Source: Streptococcus porci DSM 23759
GTDB taxonomy: Bacteria; Bacillota; Bacilli; Lactobacillales; Streptococcaceae
Length of the DNA stretch: 64,000 nucleotides
Direction: 5' to 3'
Assembly: GCF_000423765.1 (NCBI RefSeq)
Contig: NZ_AUIP01000001.1
Span: 205,283-269,282, forward strand
Part shown: one piece after another, positions 16,387 through 26,182 of the stretch
Layout: every line of letters begins with the position of its first letter
Numbering within the stretch: position 1 is the first letter of the stretch
Position numbers and translations under genes: made by a program
Notes under the pieces: generated by a model
Told to the model about the DNA's origin: nothing
Seen by the model: only the letters and a program-made list of their open reading frames with translations
Database searches by the model: none

Positions 16387-17553
16387 TTATTTTGTTAGAC
16401 CAATGTAGGCAATCATTTCATCTAACTCTTTCTTGCTTTCCGTTACAAGTAGATAGGCATCATTTCCCTGAAGTTCCGCAAAGGCGTCTGGCATACGTTT
16501 GACTGTCTTAATCTTACCAGCGAATTTCTGATGAATATCATCTGCTGAATTAACGTAATCAGTTGTATCTCGACGAGTTGCCACCAAGCAGTATTGTGAA
16601 TCGAATCGTCTTTCTTCAACATCACCACCTGTTACAATGTTTGCATAATCACGGAAAAGGTCGATAGAATGTGCATAGTTGTAAGCTTCAACAGTAAAGC
16701 CACCTGCCATGCGGTTGTTGTATTCAATCGCGATGTAATCTTTGCCGTTCTTGAAAAATTCAATATGGAAGAAACGTTCTTTCATACCAAAGGCCGTGAT
16801 AATCGCGCGACCATATTTTACTAATTTAGGATCCAACTCCTTCTCTATGAAATAAGCATTGTCTTTCTTGCTTTGCATGAGTTCAAACGGTGTGTGTACA
16901 TATGTCAAGCCTGTTTCGAAAACAACATTTCCCTTGCTGTCCACCAATCCATCATAGGTTGTGATAATGCTTGAGTTGACAAATTTCTCAAAGAAATAGG
17001 CTGTTTGACCATCCCAAGCTTCTTTAAAGGTTTCCAAATCTGCTTTCTTTGTGAGTTTAAAGGTACCGGATGCCCCAACGCCGTTGTCAGGCTTAGCAAT
17101 CATTGGAAAACCAATTGTCTTAACAGCCTTATCAATATCTTTTTCAGTCTTGACAACCATTCCTGGAACGACTGGAACCCCTGCTTTGGAGAAGAATTTT
17201 TTCATCTCTGACTTAAATTTTGTCTTTTTCAGGTGTTTGGGTTTGGCACCAAAGATATTAAATTGTTCACGGAGGGCTGCATCATTTTCCAACCAATGTT
17301 CATTGTGGGATTCTACACGGTCAATTGGACCATGTTTGTAAATTAGGAAGGCTGCCGCACGCTTGACTTCGTCAATATTTTCCAAATCATTGACACGGAA
17401 GTATTCTGTTAAGGCATTACGAAGTTCTTCAGGCAATTGATCGTAAGGTTCTTGCCCGATACCTAGAACCGTAACGCCTTCTTTTTTAGCCAATTCAATG
17501 GTGAACGGTTGAAAATTTTCTGGATAAAAAGGTGAAATAACGAGATAATTCAT
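16387..17553 (-). CDS. ATP-grasp carboxylate-amine ligase-like protein
   Basis: A 388-residue ATP-grasp enzyme. The nucleotide-binding fold shows GFPMIAKPDNGVGASGTFKL (about residues 145-164), and the metal/ATP end shows FHIEFFKNGKDYIAIEYNNR (about 262-281). Members ligate a carboxylate to an amine or thiol with ATP. The N-terminal part (MNYLVISPFYPENFQPF) resembles the pre-ATP-grasp domain of such ligases. It lies 17 bases downstream of an esterase-family gene, itself downstream of a second one, on a transcript with a perfect CodY box. The substrate is unknown; a dipeptide or conjugated amino acid would fit the family but is a guess. Confidence 0.75.
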   Translation of the reverse strand: MNYLVISPFYPENFQPFTIELAKKEGVTVLGIGQEPYDQLPEELRNALTEYFRVNDLENIDEVKRAAAFLIYKHGPIDRVESHNEHWLENDAALREQFNIFGAKPKHLKKTKFKSEMKKFFSKAGVPVVPGMVVKTEKDIDKAVKTIGFPMIAKPDNGVGASGTFKLTKKADLETFKEAWDGQTAYFFEKFVNSSIITTYDGLVDSKGNVVFETGLTYVHTPFELMQSKKDNAYFIEKELDPKLVKYGRAIITAFGMKERFFHIEFFKNGKDYIAIEYNNRMAGGFTVEAYNYAHSIDLFRDYANIVTGGDVEERRFDSQYCLVATRRDTTDYVNSADDIHQKFAGKIKTVKRMPDAFAELQGNDAYLLVTESKKELDEMIAYIGLTK

Positions 17554-17570
17554 AGGTAGTCCTTTCTAAC

Positions 17571-18320
17571 TTAAAGTCCAATAGAATGAAGGAAGAATGG
17601 CATTTGCTTTCTCCACCACACCCAGTCGTGGGCCACATCTGTTCCCCAAGTGTCAAACCAAGCTGGGATATTCTTTTCTTCAAAGGCACGTTTTAGGTTG
17701 TAGAATGAGTCCAGACCGTCTTGTTCCCAATCGCCCAAACCGGTACAAACGATAATATCAGCTTGACGGTATTTGTCAATAAACCAACCGTCATTCTGAT
17801 TCCAAATGTAGTCAGATGGTGAGTTTTGATAGACAGCATCATCATTGCCATAATCTTGATTGTTGTTGAAGAAACGAGCATCATAGACACCTGAAAGGGC
17901 GATGACTTTTGTGAAAACATCCGGATGCTGGAGGAAGAAATTCAGCGCGTGGTAGGCCCCCATTGAGCAACCAGTTGTCATCATACCATCGAACCAGCCA
18001 GTTTTATGTTTGATAAATGGAATCGCTTCTTCAATCACATACCGTTCATAGGCGCGGTGAGCTTCTGCTTTGTCATGAATAGATTTCCAGTCTGCCAACC
18101 AGCTTTCACTATCGTAACTCGTTAAGGTGAAAAATTGAACATGACCTGCCTCGATAGATCCACGGCAAGCTTCAATCATCCCAAAATCCGCATACTCATT
18201 GTAAGAACCGCCTGATGAGGCAAAAACTACCACAGGAATACCTGCGTGACCATAACGATTTAGGTTCATCTCACGCCCAAGATGACCTGACCAGTGACTA
18301 AGTGCTTCAAAATGCATCAT
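17571..18320 (-). CDS. Esterase-family protein (alpha/beta hydrolase, PF00756-like)
   Basis: A 249-residue cytoplasmic alpha/beta hydrolase with no signal peptide. The nucleophile elbow is TTGCSMGAYHALNF (Ser at about 118), with GGSYNEYADFG near the oxyanion region and a C-terminal His in DVAHDWVWWR (about 232). The family includes esterase D and antigen-85-like enzymes. It is the second gene of a three-gene group with another esterase-family gene upstream and an ATP-grasp ligase downstream. Substrate unknown. Confidence 0.78.
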   Translation of the reverse strand: MMHFEALSHWSGHLGREMNLNRYGHAGIPVVVFASSGGSYNEYADFGMIEACRGSIEAGHVQFFTLTSYDSESWLADWKSIHDKAEAHRAYERYVIEEAIPFIKHKTGWFDGMMTTGCSMGAYHALNFFLQHPDVFTKVIALSGVYDARFFNNNQDYGNDDAVYQNSPSDYIWNQNDGWFIDKYRQADIIVCTGLGDWEQDGLDSFYNLKRAFEEKNIPAWFDTWGTDVAHDWVWWRKQMPFFLHSIGL

Positions 18321-18444
18321 TTATAATACAGAGAGGATAATACAGTAAGCTATCTTTTTTTCTTAAACAGCAGTTATATTAAGCTCGACTTTGCTATCTG
18401 CTAAACCGAACTACTGACCTCTCTTTCCTTTCTCTATATTTATT

Positions 18445-19269
18445 TTACCAATTTTCACTTAAAAATCTGAAACAATCGGGCAAATAAGCTGCCCAAGCTT
18501 CTTCATTATGAATGGCGCCTGAGATGACTTCCAGTGCCAGATTATCCAACTCAACTCCTCCTGAAATTAGTTGTCGGTAGTAGCTAAGGGATGTGTTAAT
18601 ATAGGCTTGCTTGATGTTGCCTGCCATTAGCGTTTTATCTGTATCATCAGCCTCTTCTGTCCCTACATAGATGTAAACTTTTTGATTTTTATTTAAAGGC
18701 TGACGCTCGATATAGCGGTCAAAAGCATCTTGATGAAGCCAGTTGGCAGATGAGAAGACTCCAAGCCCCCCAATGTGATCTTGGTATGCTAATCCCATAA
18801 ACTGCGTAATATTGCCGCCTAAGGAAGAACCAATCATAGCAGTATATTCTTTATCAGGTTTAGTTCTGTATTCCTTATCTACAAAAGGCTTGACCACATT
18901 CATAACAAATTCGGCATATTCAGTACCCTTACCACCGAACTGCACACCGGGAATGCCAGTTTCTTGGAATTTCCAAGCTGAGTATTCAAACATACGATTA
19001 TAACCGTCATTATCTATGGCAACGATAATCATTTTAGCTATGTCAGGATTACGCTTAATGGTTGGAATGACTTTCCAAGAGTGTCCGGAAAAGGCTTCTT
19101 TGCTATAAAGAACATTTTGCCCATCATGGAAATAGACAACTGGGTACGAACGCTCAGTTTCTTTATCGTAATCCTTGGGCAGGAGAACACGAACTCTACG
19201 CATTTTCCCTGTATAAGGGACTTCAAGCTCATGCGTCCGCATCTCTAAATAAAAATAAGATTTGTTCAT
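18445..19269 (-). CDS. Esterase-family alpha/beta hydrolase
   Basis: A 274-residue hydrolase of the putative-esterase family (PF00756-like), cytoplasmic by sequence. It shows the strand-loop PVVYFHDGQNVLYSKEAF (about residues 43-60), nucleophile elbow AMIGSSLGGNITQ (Ser at about 146), and a late His in ISGAIHNEEAWA (about 255). It is the first gene of the CodY-box transcript and lies 124 bases before the second esterase. Two different hydrolases beside an ATP-grasp ligase suggest one makes and the others trim an ester- or amide-linked metabolite; this is inference. Confidence 0.78.
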   Translation of the reverse strand: MNKSYFYLEMRTHELEVPYTGKMRRVRVLLPKDYDKETERSYPVVYFHDGQNVLYSKEAFSGHSWKVIPTIKRNPDIAKMIIVAIDNDGYNRMFEYSAWKFQETGIPGVQFGGKGTEYAEFVMNVVKPFVDKEYRTKPDKEYTAMIGSSLGGNITQFMGLAYQDHIGGLGVFSSANWLHQDAFDRYIERQPLNKNQKVYIYVGTEEADDTDKTLMAGNIKQAYINTSLSYYRQLISGGVELDNLALEVISGAIHNEEAWAAYLPDCFRFLSENW

Positions 19270-19296
19270 AAACCCTCTTTCAATAACGTTTTTAAC

Positions 19297-19331
19297 ATTA
19301 TATCATATTTTTACGGAATTTTCAGAAAATT
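19297..19331 (-). promoter_or_regulatory. Promoter with perfect CodY box for esterase/ATP-grasp genes
   Basis: On the minus strand TATAAT (19297-19302) lies 28 bases before the start. AATTTTCAGAAAATT at 19317-19331 matches the CodY consensus AATTTTCWGAAAATT at 15 of 15 bases and overlaps the -35 region, as for a repressed gene. Confidence 0.75.
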
Positions 19332-19652
19332 TTTAATCTAACTCCAAAAATAATGGAAATATCTAGCATTTCATATCAAAGATAGTTGACCTGCTTCTCA
19401 TTTTATTAGTCAGAGAAAGACAAAGCACAGCTTCTTAAAACTTGTTTGGCTTTATCTGACTATCTACCGAGGAATTTTTTATGTTTTCTAATTGCTACGA
19501 CGGTTGGTTAATAGTCTCTTTACCCCAATATGCTATTTAGGGCACCTCATTTTTAGACTTATAGTCAGTCACTTTGGTTATTTAAGTTTAATTGATTTTC
19601 TAAAATCTATCAACAGAAAAAAGGCTAAGAATTTCTTCCTAACCTTTTAAAA
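19332..19652. other. Intergenic stretch between esterase gene and oadA
   Basis: No convincing gene. It contains a loosely inverted pair of segments (AGATAGT near 19380 and GACTATCT near 19460) around a variable centre, and a 19-codon frame at 19481 preceded by GAGGA whose product resembles nothing I know. The end nearest oadA has an AAAAAGG..CCTTTT stem, probably the oadA terminator. Confidence 0.4.
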
Positions 19653-21044
19653 TTAGTTGACATCAATGCTGACTGTCACATTTTGCACAGGAACATCGTA
19701 AAATGGATCTTCACGACGGCCGAGGAAATCACGAGCCTGTTTGGGGAAGGAAGCGTAGCTGAGCACATCTTCTTCACTTCTCGCGTAGTCGGCGATTTCC
19801 TCACGGAGAGTTGGCATTTGAGGTTCAATCAAGTCGGCAGGACGGACGGTGATGACTTCCTCATCGCCGATGATTTTTTCCTTGATTCCTTCAGCAAGTG
19901 GTGCTGGAGACTGACCATAGAGACCACGGACATAGTCTTTGATTTCGTTTGGAACGACCTTATAGCGTTCTCCTGAAATGACATTCATCAAAGATTGAGT
20001 CCCTACCATTTGTGACAATGGGGTCACTAGAGGTGGATAGCCAAGGTCTGCACGAACACGTGGCACTTCTGCCAAAACTTCTTCGTATTTATCAGCTAAA
20101 CCTTGTTCTGTCAACTGGCTAAGGAGATTTGATAACATACCTCCAGGTACTTGATAGATCAGGGTTTTAGGTTCAACATCCTTAACTTTTGGATTGAGAA
20201 TACCTTCTTTGCGATAGTGATCACGTACCTTGTTAAAGTGCTCTGCTATTTCTTCAACTTTAGCCAAGTCAATGCCAGTCTCGAAACCAAGTTCTTCAAG
20301 GGCGATGACCAGTGACTCTGTGGCTGGTTGGCTAGTTCCGCCAGCAAAACTTGAAACAGCTGTGTCTATAATGTCGGCACCAGCTTCGGCCACTTTGAGG
20401 TAGGTCATTTCTGAAATACCTGAGGTTGCGTGAGTGTGAACTTCAAGTGGTAAATCAACCGCTTCTTTGATACGCTTGACCAAATCATAGCCAGTTTGAG
20501 GGGTCAAAACTCCAGCCATATCTTTGATACAAATAGAATCTGCACCAATTTCAGCATATTTCTTGGTTAATTCTACGAAGTAGTCTACAGTGTGCACTGG
20601 GCTTGTGGTGTAGGAAATGGCAACTTGAGCATGTCCTCCCGCTTCCTTAGTAGCTTTAACAGCAGTTTGCAGATTACGTGGATCGTTAAGGGCATCGAAG
20701 ATACGAACGATATCAATACCATTTTCAACTGATTTTTGGATAAAACTTGTCACCACATCGTCAGCATAGTTGCGATAACCGAGCAGGTTTTGACCGCGGA
20801 GTAGCATCTGAAGTTTGGTGTTTTTAACTGCCTTACGAATAGTGCGCAGACGTTCCCACGGATCCTCGTTGAGGAAACGTAGGCAGGAGTCAAAGGTCGC
20901 TCCTCCCCACATTTCCAAGGCATGATAACCCGCTTGATCTAATTGCTCAAGGACTGGCAACATTTCTTCAGTCGTCATGCGAGTGGCAATTTGACTTTGT
21001 TGTCCGTCACGCAAAACCGTTTCGGTGATACGGATTTTTGTCAT
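19653..21044 (-). CDS. oadA: Oxaloacetate decarboxylase alpha subunit (carboxyltransferase)
   Basis: A 463-residue carboxyltransferase that moves CO2 from oxaloacetate to biotin, giving pyruvate. It has the family start ETVLRDGQQSQIATRM (about residues 8-23), the metal site LEVHTHATSG (about 196-205), and the lysine region VRIFDALND (about 114). It stops after the carboxyltransferase and conserved domains; the biotinyl domain found at the end of enterobacterial OadA is a separate gene here (25790-26167). It is the last gene of the leftward oad-cit operon, 97 bases after citX. Confidence 0.92.
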   Translation of the reverse strand: MTKIRITETVLRDGQQSQIATRMTTEEMLPVLEQLDQAGYHALEMWGGATFDSCLRFLNEDPWERLRTIRKAVKNTKLQMLLRGQNLLGYRNYADDVVTSFIQKSVENGIDIVRIFDALNDPRNLQTAVKATKEAGGHAQVAISYTTSPVHTVDYFVELTKKYAEIGADSICIKDMAGVLTPQTGYDLVKRIKEAVDLPLEVHTHATSGISEMTYLKVAEAGADIIDTAVSSFAGGTSQPATESLVIALEELGFETGIDLAKVEEIAEHFNKVRDHYRKEGILNPKVKDVEPKTLIYQVPGGMLSNLLSQLTEQGLADKYEEVLAEVPRVRADLGYPPLVTPLSQMVGTQSLMNVISGERYKVVPNEIKDYVRGLYGQSPAPLAEGIKEKIIGDEEVITVRPADLIEPQMPTLREEIADYARSEEDVLSYASFPKQARDFLGRREDPFYDVPVQNVTVSIDVN

Positions 21045-21141
21045 GGATTCCTCCTATAATTTTTTCTGTTGACAACTCTGATATTCGTGATTGTCTTAAT
21101 CAAGGTAACTTGTCTCACCTTGCTTTCCTCTAAAGAGGTTA

Positions 21142-21687
21142 TTATGATTGTTTTAAAATGTCTGCGATAGCTTTTTGCATGTCTTCAACGCTGTGTTTTC
21201 GACTTCTACTACACTCTTTGGCAATGGCAGAGCAGATGTAACACTTACGAGGAGACAGTCCTAGTTGAGTGCGGCTGATTGGAGTAACTTGATTGCCTTT
21301 TAATTGAACCACATCCAAATCCATTAAACGTCCGTAGACAGTCCCCTCCTCTATGGCGATTAAAGTTCTTTTCAATTCCATAGGTGTCATGTCAGCAACC
21401 AAATAATATTCCCAGCCGGTTTTGAGTTCTAACTTTTTACTGAAAAGTCTTTTTTCTGATATAAGACTTTCTATTTGGCTGATTATTTGATCAAAAGCTA
21501 AACCAAGGTCTTGCGAGGTTTTGACAGGTCCTGGAATGTTCATAGTTGCCGATAGGACAGCAGCGCCAGCATATTTTTCTAAAAGAGAACGTTGACGAAG
21601 GCTTCGTCTCTCTCGTGCTTCTAGCATGTCTTGTAAATCAACTATCGGTCCATCAAATACTTTTTTAGACATTGCGGACAACGTCAA
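21142..21687 (-). CDS. citX: Holo-citrate lyase synthase CitX
   Basis: A 181-residue apo-citrate lyase phosphoribosyl-dephospho-CoA transferase, which attaches the prosthetic group to the acyl carrier subunit CitD. Family features include the N-terminal [18 protein letters not shown] (about residues 22-39), [13 protein letters not shown] (about 45-57), and a C-terminal region with Cys and His residues ([18 protein letters not shown], about 147-164). It overlaps the 3' end of citF by 23 bases. The donor would be made by CitG encoded at 29157. Confidence 0.88.
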   Translation of the reverse strand: MTLSAMSKKVFDGPIVDLQDMLEARERRSLRQRSLLEKYAGAAVLSATMNIPGPVKTSQDLGLAFDQIISQIESLISEKRLFSKKLELKTGWEYYLVADMTPMELKRTLIAIEEGTVYGRLMDLDVVQLKGNQVTPISRTQLGLSPRKCYICSAIAKECSRSRKHSVEDMQKAIADILKQS

Positions 21688-23200
21688 TCAAGCTACCATC
21701 ACGGTACTCAATGAGGGCAACTACTTTATCACCGTATTGGATTGGTTCTGGGTTGCCAACAATAGCATAAGCTTTTTCTTGAAGTTCTTTGATAGTGTAT
21801 TGAGGAACTTTGAGGTCTTTAAAGTGCTCAATCAAATCAGGGCGGTTAGGGTTGATAGCAATACCAATTTCAGTTACAACAACGTCCACAGAGGTACCAG
21901 GTGTAATAACGGTATTAACTGACTCTACAAAGGTTGGGATGCGTCCACGAACCAATGGAGAAATAACCATTGACATTTTAGCTGCAAAAGCTGTATCGCA
22001 GTGACCGCCAGAAGCACCACGAATAACGCCATCAGAACCTGTCATAACGTTAACGTTAAAATTAGTATCCACTTCAAGCGCTGACAAGATACATGTGTCC
22101 AACATATTGATAGCAGACCCCTTGCTAAGTGGAGAAGCGTACATGTTAGCGTCGATTTCCAAGTGCTTACCAGCGTTGCGGTCAAGTGAGATTGCAGATG
22201 GGTGGTCAAAATCTTGAACGTCAATAATACGTTCCACTAGGCCTTCTTCAAGCAATTCAACCATAGCATTTGTGATACCGCCGAGTGCGAAACTTGCTGT
22301 GATGCCATCTTTAATCATGGCTTCACGCATAAAACGTGTTACAGCAAGTGACGCACCACCTGTACCAGTTTGGAATGAGAACCCTTCCTTATAGTATGGT
22401 GAGTTTGTGATAACTTTAGCTGCATATTCAGCGATGAGAAGTTCTTTTGGATTCTTGGTGAAACGCGTAGCTCCTTTGGCAATACCTTTAGGATCACCGA
22501 TAGATTCTACTTCAACGACATAGTCAACGTCTGTTTGCGGAATTGAAATTGGTGAGTTTGGATATGGTACAAGCGTATCGGTAATGATAACAACCTGGTC
22601 TGCGTACTTGGCATCAACCATGGCATAGCCAAGAGACCCACATGTCGCTTTGCCTTTGACACCGTTGGCATTACCATAAGCATCAGAAGATGGTGCTCCA
22701 AGGAAAGCCACATCAATGTGAATATCACCAGCTGCAATAGCACGAGCACGACCACCGTGAGAACGGATTACGACTGGATTTTCCATAATACCAGCAGAAA
22801 TAGCTGCCCCTACTTTGTCACGAAGTCCTGACGAAGTGATGTTTGTGACAACACCGTTTTTGATGTGTTCAATCAAAGGCTCATGCACATTTGCGATAGA
22901 ACTTGGAGCGATAGAAAGATTTTTAATTCCCATCTTGGCAATCTCGTCCAAAACCATATTCATGACATAATCACCTTCACGGAAATGGTGGTGGAATGAG
23001 ATGGTCATACCATCTTTAAGACCAGTTTTTTCAATCGCTCCACGGATAGAACCAAGGAGTTTTTCATCGCGTGGGTTAACAGGTTTGATATGGCGACTTG
23101 ACTCGTTATAAGGTTTGATATTTGTTAATTCGGACTCAAATACGCCATATTGTTCAGCGTATTCAGTTGGAATGTCACGACCTAAAGAATTTTTAACCAT
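21665..23200 (-). CDS. citF: Citrate lyase alpha subunit (citrate:acetyl-ACP transferase)
   Basis: A 511-residue alpha subunit that exchanges acetyl for citrate on the acyl carrier protein CitD. Length and sequence are typical: [19 protein letters not shown] (about residues 59-77), [17 protein letters not shown], and [17 protein letters not shown] (about 402-418). It follows citE by three bases and overlaps citX, as part of the citDEFX run. It acts in the cytoplasm as part of the CitDEF complex. Confidence 0.95.
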   Translation of the reverse strand: MVKNSLGRDIPTEYAEQYGVFESELTNIKPYNESSRHIKPVNPRDEKLLGSIRGAIEKTGLKDGMTISFHHHFREGDYVMNMVLDEIAKMGIKNLSIAPSSIANVHEPLIEHIKNGVVTNITSSGLRDKVGAAISAGIMENPVVIRSHGGRARAIAAGDIHIDVAFLGAPSSDAYGNANGVKGKATCGSLGYAMVDAKYADQVVIITDTLVPYPNSPISIPQTDVDYVVEVESIGDPKGIAKGATRFTKNPKELLIAEYAAKVITNSPYYKEGFSFQTGTGGASLAVTRFMREAMIKDGITASFALGGITNAMVELLEEGLVERIIDVQDFDHPSAISLDRNAGKHLEIDANMYASPLSKGSAINMLDTCILSALEVDTNFNVNVMTGSDGVIRGASGGHCDTAFAAKMSMVISPLVRGRIPTFVESVNTVITPGTSVDVVVTEIGIAINPNRPDLIEHFKDLKVPQYTIKELQEKAYAIVGNPEPIQYGDKVVALIEYRDGSLIDVVRNV

Positions 23201-23203
23201 CTC

Positions 23204-24091
23204 TTAAATCTCCTCCTCTGTAAGCACACCTGCGGCTTTAGCTAACATGATGACGCGTTCTGCACGTTCTACGATTGGTTTATCAACCATCTTACCGTTA
23301 AGTGAGATAACTCCCGAACCTTTACTTTCAGCTTCTCGGATTGCCCAAATAACTTGTTTAGCATTATCAATTTCTTTTTCGGTAGGTGTGTAGATGTCGT
23401 TGACCAAAGGAATTTGACGTGGGTTAATAACAGATTTACCATCAAAGCCGAGTTGTTTGATATGGCTAACTTCAGCTTGGAAGCCTTCAGTATTGTTGAC
23501 GTCAGAGTAAACTGTGTCGATAGCTGCAATTCCAGCAGCACGTGCGGCATGAAGAATCATACTTCGTGCAAAGAACAGTTCTTGACCATCAGGATATCGA
23601 CGTGTTTTCATGTTGGTCACATAGTCTTCGGCACCAAGAGCGATACCGATGAGACGGTCAGAGGCTTTGGCAATATCACGAGCATTCAAGACACCTTCTG
23701 CAGATTCGATAGCAGCCATCATGCGAGTACGACCAACAGGAATCCCATACTCACGTTCTACGCGTTCAATTTCTTTTTCAACATCAATAATGTCTTGAGC
23801 AGTTTCTGTTTTTGGCAGACGAACCACATTGACACCTGCCGTTACCACTGCTTCGATATCCAAAGCTCCACAAGTGTCCAAGCCATTGATACGGACAACC
23901 GTTTCAACTGAGCTATAATCAAAAGTCTTCAGTGCAAAATGTACCAGAGCACGTGACGTGTCTTTTTCCTTCAGAGAAACAGAGTCTTCAAGGTCAAACA
24001 TGATTGAATCAGCGCCATATAGTGGTGCATCACGCAACATACCAGCATTAGCACCAGGGACAAACATCATCGTTCTTCTTAGACGTTCCAT
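23204..24091 (-). CDS. citE: Citrate lyase beta subunit (citryl-ACP lyase)
   Basis: A 295-residue HpcH/HpaI-type lyase that cleaves citryl-ACP to oxaloacetate and acetyl-ACP. It shows the N-terminal [15 protein letters not shown] (about residues 5-19), [16 protein letters not shown] (Asp/Glu, about 29-44), the CoA/Mg region [14 protein letters not shown] (about 133-146) and [14 protein letters not shown] (about 214-227). It overlaps citD by 13 bases and is followed by citF after three bases. Confidence 0.95.
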   Translation of the reverse strand: MERLRRTMMFVPGANAGMLRDAPLYGADSIMFDLEDSVSLKEKDTSRALVHFALKTFDYSSVETVVRINGLDTCGALDIEAVVTAGVNVVRLPKTETAQDIIDVEKEIERVEREYGIPVGRTRMMAAIESAEGVLNARDIAKASDRLIGIALGAEDYVTNMKTRRYPDGQELFFARSMILHAARAAGIAAIDTVYSDVNNTEGFQAEVSHIKQLGFDGKSVINPRQIPLVNDIYTPTEKEIDNAKQVIWAIREAESKGSGVISLNGKMVDKPIVERAERVIMLAKAAGVLTEEEI

Positions 24092-24384
24092 GAGTCAATC
24101 TCCTTCCAGTTCATTACTTCCAAGCCAGCAGCGCGGTGGACAGCAGCAATTGTACGTGCTTGAATGGTACAATCAAGCGCACCCTTGTCCACAGCAGTTA
24201 CTTCTGCAGCTTCGACACCAAGATGTTGTAAGGTTTTGGTAATTACTTTACGAATTTGATTACCAAATTGTTTTTCAACGTTAGAATCAAGGTCAATCGT
24301 GATACCTTGATTGCTTGGAGCAACTGTCACTTGGATGTCACTTGATTCAAGTGAACCTGCAACAGCAGTTTGTTTAATGTCCAT
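24079..24384 (-). CDS. citD: Citrate lyase gamma subunit (acyl carrier protein)
   Basis: A 101-residue acyl carrier subunit. The Ser in [13 protein letters not shown] (about residues 8-20) is the expected site for the phosphoribosyl-dephospho-CoA group added by CitX. The C-terminal half has [17 protein letters not shown], typical for CitD. SD is AGGTGACTTT. It is separated from the mini-OadG gene by 79 bases that hold a GC-rich hairpin. Confidence 0.93.
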   Translation of the reverse strand: MDIKQTAVAGSLESSDIQVTVAPSNQGITIDLDSNVEKQFGNQIRKVITKTLQHLGVEAAEVTAVDKGALDCTIQARTIAAVHRAAGLEVMNWKEIDSWNV

Positions 24385-24417
24385 AAAGTCACCTCTTATT
24401 TGTTAGGATAATAGGCG

Positions 24418-24446
24418 GCGCGAGCGAGCGGACGGCTCGCAGGGTC
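24418..24446 (-). other. GC-rich hairpin between oadG-like gene and citD
   Basis: GCGAGC..GCTCGC arms in a stretch (24413-24452) far richer in G+C than its surroundings, with no T run. It is more like an mRNA processing or stability element than a terminator. Confidence 0.35.
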
Positions 24447-24463
24447 GCACGATGTTTAACTGA

Positions 24464-24598
24464 CTATTTTTTTACAGGGAAAATTTTCAGCAAAGCTACT
24501 GCTGAAGCATACAAAATTCCCAAAACAAGGAAGACGCCAGCCATGCCAAGAACCATCAGTTCAAGAGATTGGTATAAATGATCTATATTAATATTCAT
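24464..24598 (-). CDS. Miniature OadG-like subunit (44 residues)
   Basis: A single-helix membrane protein, MNINIDHLYQSLELM then MVLGMAGVFLVLGILYASA, ending KIFPVKK. The pattern of a short N terminus, GMAGVFLVLGIL and a basic end matches the N-terminal membrane helix of oxaloacetate decarboxylase gamma (OadG), which holds the alpha subunit to the beta pump. Here it lacks the long Ala/Pro linker and zinc-binding tail. ATG 24598 has GGAGGAG nine bases upstream, and the gene follows oadB by 16 bases. It is easily missed because of size. Confidence 0.7.
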   Translation of the reverse strand: MNINIDHLYQSLELMVLGMAGVFLVLGILYASAVALLKIFPVKK

Positions 24599-24614
24599 GT
24601 GATACTCCTCCTAC

Positions 24615-25742
24615 TTAGCTAAAGAATGCAAGGAGCAAGCCACCTGCGATTACTGAGGCGATTTGTCCAGAAACGTTGGCGCCGACAGAGTACATCAAGA
24701 TAAAGTTTTGAGGGTCCTCGTCAGTAGCCATTTTTTGGATAACACGACTTGACATTGGGAAAGCTGAGATACCAGCAGCACCAATCATTGGATTGATTTT
24801 ATTGCCTTCTCTGCGGAAAATATTAAGAATTTTGGCAAACATCACACCTCCAATTGAGTCCATGATGAAGGCTAAGAGTCCAAATAGAATGATCATCAAG
24901 GTTTGAATGTTCAAGAATTGATCGGCTTGCATTTTCACAGAAATGGTTAAACCGAGCAAAATTGAAACGATGTTGACCAATTCATTTTGTGCTGTTTGAG
25001 ACAAACGATCAAGCACCCCACATTCACGAAGCAAGTTCCCAAACATAAGGAAACCAACAAGTGGCAATGAGATTGGTGAGATAAATCCTGCTACGAAGGT
25101 GATAACAATCGGGAAAAGAATTTTAGTCAGCTGAGATACGTTTTCTGACTTATAAGTCATACGAATACGACGTTCTTTTTTCGTTGTTACCAATTTTATA
25201 GCAAATGGTTGAATAATTGGAACCAAAGCCATGTAAGAGTAAGCGGCTACGGTTATTGGTCCAAGTAGATTTGGCGCAAGCTGATTGGCAACAAAGATAG
25301 ATGTTGGTCCGTCAGCTGCTCCGATGATACCGATTGACGCTGCTTCTTTGATGTCAAATCCAGCAAGAACGGCCACGACAACAACGAAGAAAATACCAAA
25401 TTGTGCTGCTGCACCAAAAAGCATCATAAATGGATTTTGGAGAAGAGGACCAAAATCTATCATTGCCCCAATACCAATGAAAATCAGGAGCGGGAAAAGT
25501 TCTGTTCCGATACCAAACTTAAAGAGTTCCTCGAAAACCCCTGCCTGTTCGATACCGTTTACAGTTTGGTTCAAAACCCCAGATGATGGGAAGTTAACCA
25601 AGATGGTTCCCAAGCCCATTGGGACTAAAAGAGTCGGTTCGTATTCTTTTTTGATTCCCAGATACATCAATAGTGCACCAATAAGCATCATGATGATTTG
25701 CGGGAAAGTAATGGATGTAATTCCTTCAATTAAGATATGCAC
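24615..25742 (-). CDS. oadB: Oxaloacetate decarboxylase beta subunit (Na+-pumping)
   Basis: A 375-residue integral membrane protein that decarboxylates carboxy-biotin and couples this to sodium export. It shows the conserved GIIGAADGPTSIFVANQLAP (about residues 134-153, including the key Asp) and ends GANVSGQIASVIAGG, typical of OadB/MmdB. About nine to eleven membrane segments. Translation starts at GTG 25742 with AAGGAAG upstream. It is followed by the mini-OadG gene and preceded by the biotin carrier gene. Confidence 0.94.
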   Translation of the reverse strand: MHILIEGITSITFPQIIMMLIGALLMYLGIKKEYEPTLLVPMGLGTILVNFPSSGVLNQTVNGIEQAGVFEELFKFGIGTELFPLLIFIGIGAMIDFGPLLQNPFMMLFGAAAQFGIFFVVVVAVLAGFDIKEAASIGIIGAADGPTSIFVANQLAPNLLGPITVAAYSYMALVPIIQPFAIKLVTTKKERRIRMTYKSENVSQLTKILFPIVITFVAGFISPISLPLVGFLMFGNLLRECGVLDRLSQTAQNELVNIVSILLGLTISVKMQADQFLNIQTLMIILFGLLAFIMDSIGGVMFAKILNIFRREGNKINPMIGAAGISAFPMSSRVIQKMATDEDPQNFILMYSVGANVSGQIASVIAGGLLLAFFS

Positions 25743-25789
25743 GCTATCACTTCCTTCTAAATGTTTACATTGTACTCTAATCTATTCGC

Positions 25790-26167
25790 TTAACCGATAG
25801 TAATCAAACCATCGCCTGGGTTTACGCTTTGTCCTTGGCTGACGTGAATGCCAGTTACAGTACCCGCTGAGGTTGCAACGATTTCATTCTCCATCTTCAT
25901 AGCCTCAAGAATCATGAGAGGTTGGTTTTCAGAAACAGCATCTCCAACGTTTACAAGAATACGCAGGATAGTTCCTGGCATTGGAGCTTGTAAAGCATCT
26001 GCACCTGCAGCAGATGATGGTGCTGCAACTGGAGAGGGAGCTTCTTCAACTACTGGAGCTGCTGGTGTTGCTGTAGCAACTGGTGCAGGTGCTGGTGTAC
26101 CACCGATTTCTTCCATTTCAACTAGGTATTCTTTCCCGTCGATAGCGATTTTAAATTTGCGTAACAT
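25790..26167 (-). CDS. Biotin carboxyl carrier subunit of oxaloacetate decarboxylase
   Basis: A 125-residue biotinyl protein. An N-terminal segment (about 1-20) is followed by an Ala/Pro/Val-rich flexible linker (about 24-55) and a biotinyl domain with ILEAMKMENEIV; Lys90 of EAMKMEN is the biotinylation site. It shuttles carboxyl groups from OadA to OadB. In Gram-negative bacteria this domain is fused to OadA; here, as in enterococci and lactococci, it is separate (the OadD role). It lies 47 bases before oadB and 15 bases after the OadH-like gene. Confidence 0.9.
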   Translation of the reverse strand: MLRKFKIAIDGKEYLVEMEEIGGTPAPAPVATATPAAPVVEEAPSPVAAPSSAAGADALQAPMPGTILRILVNVGDAVSENQPLMILEAMKMENEIVATSAGTVTGIHVSQGQSVNPGDGLITIG

Positions 26168-26182
26168 AAAATTCTCCTTAAA

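Noticed and set aside
23354..23911. 185-codon plus-strand frame over citE
   Set aside because: It is antisense to a clear citE, has no ribosome site and has a composition typical of a mirrored coding strand.
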